The position numbers and the translations under genes were made by a program. The notes below the pieces were generated by a model. The model worked only from the letters and a program-made list of their open reading frames with translations. It had not been told where the DNA came from and ran no database searches. Positions 5,218-7,567 of a stretch of DNA of 7,567 nucleotides are shown in pieces. The stretch's first letter is position 1; the number at the start of each line of letters is the position of its first letter. Source of the DNA: Acidobacteria bacterium UBA7540 (GTDB lineage Bacteria > Acidobacteriota > Terriglobia > UBA7540); assembly GCA_002478145.1 (NCBI GenBank), contig DLMI01000216.1, positions 1 through 7,567 on the forward strand. Reading direction: 5' to 3'.

Positions 5218-5481
5218 ATGCAGACCGTACGCGTGGAAATTCCTGCGGAGCTTGTTTCGGCGGCAGGATTAGATACCGGGAATCTGTCCGCGGAAACCGC
5301 GCGGTTGTTGGCGCTCGGGCTGTACCGCGAAGACAAGGTCTCCTTGGGACGCGCCGCCGAGCTCTGTCGGATGCCGGTCGAGCAGTTCATGGAGTATGCC
5401 GCCCAGCACAACGTTCCGCTTCACTATGGCGCGGACGACCTGGAAGAAGATCGCCGCACCTTAGAACGGCTCGGATTGTGA
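5218..5481 (+). CDS. UPF0175 family antitoxin (module 4)
   Basis: An 87-residue protein starting MQTVRVEIPAELVSAAG, the usual opening of UPF0175. The frame is open to 5089, but that extension runs through the operator-like repeat and has no family match. ATG 5200 is an alternative start. The middle (SLGRAAELCRMPVEQFMEYAAQHNVP, about 42-67) looks like the helix-turn-helix of this family and should bind DNA. The C-terminus (GADDLEEDRRTLERLGL) is probably the toxin-binding tail. UPF0175 proteins are commonly encoded just before DUF3368 PIN-like toxins, and that arrangement is seen here. Its TGA stop overlaps the GTG of the next gene by four bases. Because that toxin is broken, this antitoxin is probably orphaned. 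Confidence 0.8.
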   Translation: MQTVRVEIPAELVSAAGLDTGNLSAETARLLALGLYREDKVSLGRAAELCRMPVEQFMEYAAQHNVPLHYGADDLEEDRRTLERLGL

Positions 5482-5618
5482 TTGTCGTTTCTAATTCCTC
5501 GCCGCTGGTCGCCCTCGCCCGCATCAGCCGGCTGAACCTTCTCGCTTCGATCTACAAACGGATACTGATCCCTGCTGAGGTGCACCATGAGGTGACGGTG
5601 GCAGGGCTCGCTGGCTGG

Positions 5619-5638
5619 CGCCCCGACGAGTCGGGGCG
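5619..5638. repeat. GC-rich perfect hairpin at the breakpoint of the DUF3368 gene
   Basis: CGCCCCGAC (5619-5627) and GTCGGGGCG (5630-5638) are perfect complements. As a folded structure this is an 8-bp GC stem with the tetraloop CGAG. It lies exactly where similarity to DUF3368 ends, so it may be the edge of an insertion, a deletion scar or a transcript end. It has no T-run, so it is not a standard terminator. Confidence 0.55.
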
Positions 5639-5660
5639 ATCTCCCGAAGGGACGCTCCGG

Positions 5661-5694
5661 TTGACGAAAGGCCAGCATGCACGTATAATCGTGC
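5661..5694 (+). promoter_or_regulatory. Consensus sigma70 promoter with inverted repeat over the -10 box, module 5
   Basis: TTGACG (5661-5666), 17 bases, then TATAAT (5684-5689) is nearly a perfect sigma70 promoter and the strongest in the window. GCACG (5679-5683) and CGTGC (5690-5694) flank the -10 box exactly as an inverted repeat. CGTGCTGC occurs at 5690-5697 and again at 5708-5715. A repressor on these sites would cover the -10 box and start site, as expected for autoregulation by the RHH antitoxin encoded at 5731. The predicted leader is about 35 bases. Confidence 0.7.
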
Positions 5695-5730
5695 TGCACA
5701 TATTTAACGTGCTGCTTTTGCAGGTCGGTT

Positions 5731-5964
5731 ATGAAAACCAACGTAACGGTCAAGCTTGACATCGATCTCCTCCGCGAAGCCCGCATCCTTGCGGCTGAGA
5801 GAGGACGCTCCCTGAGCGCTCTCCTAACGGAGCGACTGGAGGCGATGGTTCGCGAGAGGAAGGCGTTCGACAGGGCTCGCCGGCGGGCACTCGGGCGACT
5901 CCGCACCGGGCTCGACCTTCAGTGGACGCCTCCCATGTCACGAGACGAGCTCCATGAGCGATAA
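5731..5964 (+). CDS. vapB: Ribbon-helix-helix antitoxin (module 5)
   Basis: A 77-residue protein. Residues 1-42 (VTVKLDIDLLREARILAAER, then LSALLTERLEAMVRER) are a clear RHH DNA-binding domain. Residues about 50-77 (ARRRALGRLRTGLDLQW, then PPMSRDELHER) form the toxin-binding tail. That tail matches the tail of the DUF104 antitoxin at 4467-4691 despite the different N-terminal fold. ATG 5731 follows a weak AGG (5722-5724). It is expressed from the strong promoter at 5661-5689 and should repress it together with the toxin. The TAA stop lies inside the toxin gene (11-base overlap). Confidence 0.85.
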   Translation: MKTNVTVKLDIDLLREARILAAERGRSLSALLTERLEAMVRERKAFDRARRRALGRLRTGLDLQWTPPMSRDELHER

Positions 5965-6382
5965 GTACTTCGTTGACACAAACATTCTGATGTACGCCCA
6001 TGACACCTCTGCCGGCGCCAAGCACGAGCGCGCCAAAGCGCTTGTGGAAGATCTCTGGCGCCAGCGGTCTGGCGTCGTGAGCACGCAGGTGCTGCAAGAA
6101 CTGTGCGTCAACCTACGCCGGAAGGCAGGACACCCCGTCGACCTGCGCACCGCACGTGAAATCATCGCTGATTATTTGTCGTGGGACGTGGTAACGAATA
6201 CCGGGGAGTCCATTCTCGATGCCCTGCAACTGGAAGAGCATTACCAAATCTCGTTCTGGGATGCACTCGTCGTGCAAGCGGCAGAAGCCTCCGGAGCGGC
6301 AGTTCTCTATTCCGAGGATCTATCGGACGGCCAGACTTATCGCGGCGTCCGCGTCGTCAACCCGCTACGCACGGCGGAATAG
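5954..6382 (+). CDS. vapC: VapC-type PIN-domain ribonuclease toxin (module 5)
   Basis: A 142-residue PIN-domain toxin with all key acidic residues: Asp8 (YFVDTNILMYA), Glu49 (STQVLQELCVN), Asp103 (ISFWDALVVQAA), and Glu121-Asp122 in LYSED. The DTNILMYAHD opening and the C-terminal VVNPL ending make it a close relative of the toxin at 4678-5082. The two share SFWDAL and LYSED motifs and similar spacing. It is predicted to cleave RNA and stop growth when not bound by its antitoxin. ATG 5954 lies within the antitoxin gene after GACGAG, so translation is probably coupled. It appears intact. Confidence 0.9.
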   Translation: MSDKYFVDTNILMYAHDTSAGAKHERAKALVEDLWRQRSGVVSTQVLQELCVNLRRKAGHPVDLRTAREIIADYLSWDVVTNTGESILDALQLEEHYQISFWDALVVQAAEASGAAVLYSEDLSDGQTYRGVRVVNPLRTAE

Positions 6383-6458
6383 TGCCCGCCCTTCCCCCCA
6401 CCGACCTCACCGCATAGGCAAGGAGACGAAGCGGGTAGATTCTCTCTTCAATTTCAAC

Positions 6459-6501
6459 AGGTTTTTCTTTCTAGAAGGGTACGGGAAACCTCTTTCTTTT
6501 T
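6459..6501 (+). terminator. Possible terminator after module 5
   Basis: AGGTTTTTC (6459-6467) can pair with GGGAAACCT (6483-6491), including two G-U pairs, around a 15-base loop. The T-rich tract CTTTCTTTTT follows (6492-6501). This fits a weak intrinsic terminator for the toxin gene ending at 6382. It lies between that gene and the 3' end of the convergent transposase, and could equally be part of the IS110 end. Confidence 0.4.
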
Positions 6502-6506
6502 GAAGG

Positions 6507-7541
6507 TCAGGAAGCGACGAGAGCACGGGTCACCTCCTGGGCAGGGGCGGAGTTAAGCCGAAAGAGTTTGGAGCCCTCGTAGGGCTGATGGGTTTGGAAC
6601 ATGGCGTGGAGAGCATGCAGGAGTTTGCGCATGACGGCGACCAAGGCTTGCATTTTGAATTTGCCCTGGGCGAGCAGATGCTGATAGAAGGCGCGCAAGT
6701 GCGGGTCGTGCTGGACGGCGACCAAGGCGGGCATGAAGAGAGCGTGGCGGAGGTGTTTATTGCCGGCCTTGCTGATGCGCGGCTTCTTATGCACGGAGGT
6801 CCCCGAGGTGTACTGGCGCGGGTCGAGCCCGGCGTAGGCCACCCACTGGCGAGCCTGCAGATCGGGCGCCAGCACGCCCAACTCCCCCAAGAGCTGCACG
6901 GCGCTGGTTTCGCCGATTCCCGGCACGCTATCGAGCAGTTCAAAGCGCTCCGCGAGTTGGGGATCCTGCGCGATCAGCTGGCGAGCCTGGCGGGTCAAGC
7001 GCTCGATGGCCCGTTCCTGGGCCCGCAGGCTGCGCGCCAAGTCACGCCGCACCACCGCCGGAATCGCCTGCGACAGCCCCGCCGCATGCTGACGATTCTT
7101 CTCCGCCGTCTGCATCTCCACCAACTCCCGCAGCCGCCGCGCCAGCGCGTGCAAGGCCAGCGTGGCTACCGAGGGCCGCTGCCAAGGCTGAAAGGGCATA
7201 CGCGCGGCAAACTGTTCCAGCACCCCGGCGTCGATCTGATCGTTCTTGCTGCGTTGCATCAAGGCGGTGGCGAAATGCCGCACCGCACGCGGATTGGCCA
7301 CCATCACCTCGATGCCCTCCTGCCCGCTCAGTGCCAGCGCCAGGTCCAGACCGTAGAGACCGGTCGACTCCATGCAAACGCGCACCACGCGGCCCGCTCG
7401 CCGCAGGTAACGAAGCACCATGGTATGGCCTTCCGGCGTGTTGGTGAAATTTCGCAAAGGCTCCAAGTCCTCCTGCCGCCGCAGCATCACCACCAATTCC
7501 TTCGCACTGACTTCGATTCCACACGTGTCCAGGTTGCTCAT
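6507..7541 (-). CDS. IS110-family transposase
   Basis: A 344-residue DEDD-type transposase of full length for IS110. Start ATG 7541 is preferred because GGAGG (7551-7547) is 5 bases upstream; the adjacent ATG at 7544 is only 2 bases away. Counting from 7544, the N-terminal RuvC-like domain shows GIEVSAKEL (Glu11 where the family usually has Asp), Glu59 in CMESTGLYG, and Asp102/Asp105 in KNDQIDAG. The C-terminal Transposase_20 domain includes VPGIGETSA, WVAYAGLDPR and YTSGTSV with the candidate catalytic Ser247, then RISKAGNKHLRHA. IS110 enzymes use a bridge RNA from the element's own non-coding end. The upstream non-coding end lies outside the window except for about 23 bases, and the downstream end is somewhere in 6383-6506. 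Apart from the Glu11 change, the gene is uninterrupted. Confidence 0.92.
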   Translation of the reverse strand: MSNLDTCGIEVSAKELVVMLRRQEDLEPLRNFTNTPEGHTMVLRYLRRAGRVVRVCMESTGLYGLDLALALSGQEGIEVMVANPRAVRHFATALMQRSKNDQIDAGVLEQFAARMPFQPWQRPSVATLALHALARRLRELVEMQTAEKNRQHAAGLSQAIPAVVRRDLARSLRAQERAIERLTRQARQLIAQDPQLAERFELLDSVPGIGETSAVQLLGELGVLAPDLQARQWVAYAGLDPRQYTSGTSVHKKPRISKAGNKHLRHALFMPALVAVQHDPHLRAFYQHLLAQGKFKMQALVAVMRKLLHALHAMFQTHQPYEGSKLFRLNSAPAQEVTRALVAS

Positions 7542-7567
7542 CATACCCTCCCGGAGTTAAGCTTTCG

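Larger units (their letters stand above)
5478..5759 (+). pseudogene. Truncated DUF3368 PIN-like toxin (module 4)
   Basis: The first 48 or so residues (IVVSNSSPLVALARISRLN, then ILIPAEVHHEVTVAG) match the N-terminus of DUF3368 proteins, which are normally about 150-160 residues long. After GWRP the match ends. The frame continues for about 45 unrelated residues across a GC-rich hairpin (5619-5638) and the promoter of module 5, stopping at 5759 inside the next antitoxin. The later conserved acidic residues of a PIN active site are missing, so the product should be inactive. The family's early acidic residue is also Asn here (VSNSSP), although that variant may occur in intact members. GTG start 5478 overlaps the UPF0175 stop. 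The break point is near 5620. Confidence 0.7.

Noticed and set aside
5128..5611. Repeated 11-mer GCAGGGCTCGC at 5128-5138 and 5601-5611
   Set aside because: An 11-base match is expected by chance in a GC-rich window of this size, and the flanks do not match.
5611..5620. CTGGCTGGCG resembling the left end of the 145/200-bp element
   Set aside because: The match stops after 10 bases and the hairpin that follows is unrelated, so it is not a supported copy.
7042..7524. Long Gly/Ala-rich open frame inside the transposase on the same strand
   Set aside because: It is an out-of-frame shadow of the IS110 transposase, whose own frame carries all conserved motifs.

Overview
The window is a 7.6 kb accessory stretch from a GC-rich bacterium. 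The best clue to lineage is the minus-strand gene at 1617-3038: an exported protein with a helical segment starting LTNADVVSMVKAGL and a C-terminal PEGA domain. That combination is common in Acidobacteriota. This is inference from one gene, and another soil or metagenomic lineage is possible. No rRNA, tRNA or CRISPR array is visible.

Layout. At 1-20 lies the right end of a hairpin-bearing repeat. It is followed by a VapBC toxin-antitoxin (TA) pair (60-709, +) and an orphan HEPN-like gene (786-1445, +). A PEGA-domain protein (1617-3038, -) is flanked by two same-orientation copies of a short element (1467-1611 and 3146-3345). Each copy has perfect 21-bp terminal inverted repeats. Next comes a second TA pair on the minus strand (4062-3401). 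A gene-poor gap (about 4063-4466) holds its promoter, an operator-like inverted repeat and a G-quadruplex motif. Three more TA modules follow in tandem on the plus strand: a DUF104-type antitoxin with VapC (4467-5082), a UPF0175 antitoxin with a broken DUF3368 toxin (5218-5759), and a ribbon-helix-helix (RHH) antitoxin with VapC (5731-6382). An IS110-family transposase on the minus strand (7541-6507) closes the window, and its upstream end is cut off.

How it fits together. This is a type II TA island of five modules. All use PIN-domain RNase toxins or their relatives, paired with at least three antitoxin folds. In every pair the antitoxin comes first and overlaps the toxin start by 4, 11 or 14 nt, which implies translational coupling. 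Several modules have their own promoter with an operator-like inverted repeat, as expected for conditional autoregulation. The repeats and the IS110 element mark the region as plastic.

Most interesting signals: (1) two antitoxins with unrelated N-terminal domains share a C-terminal tail and are paired with related toxins, which suggests modular antitoxin shuffling; (2) the mobile-looking repeat has end hairpins, and a solo copy keeps the stem through compensatory changes; (3) the first module has a consensus promoter built around a perfect palindrome and probably gives a leaderless mRNA; (4) a decayed DUF3368 toxin leaves its antitoxin orphaned, and a consensus promoter for the next module lies inside the debris.
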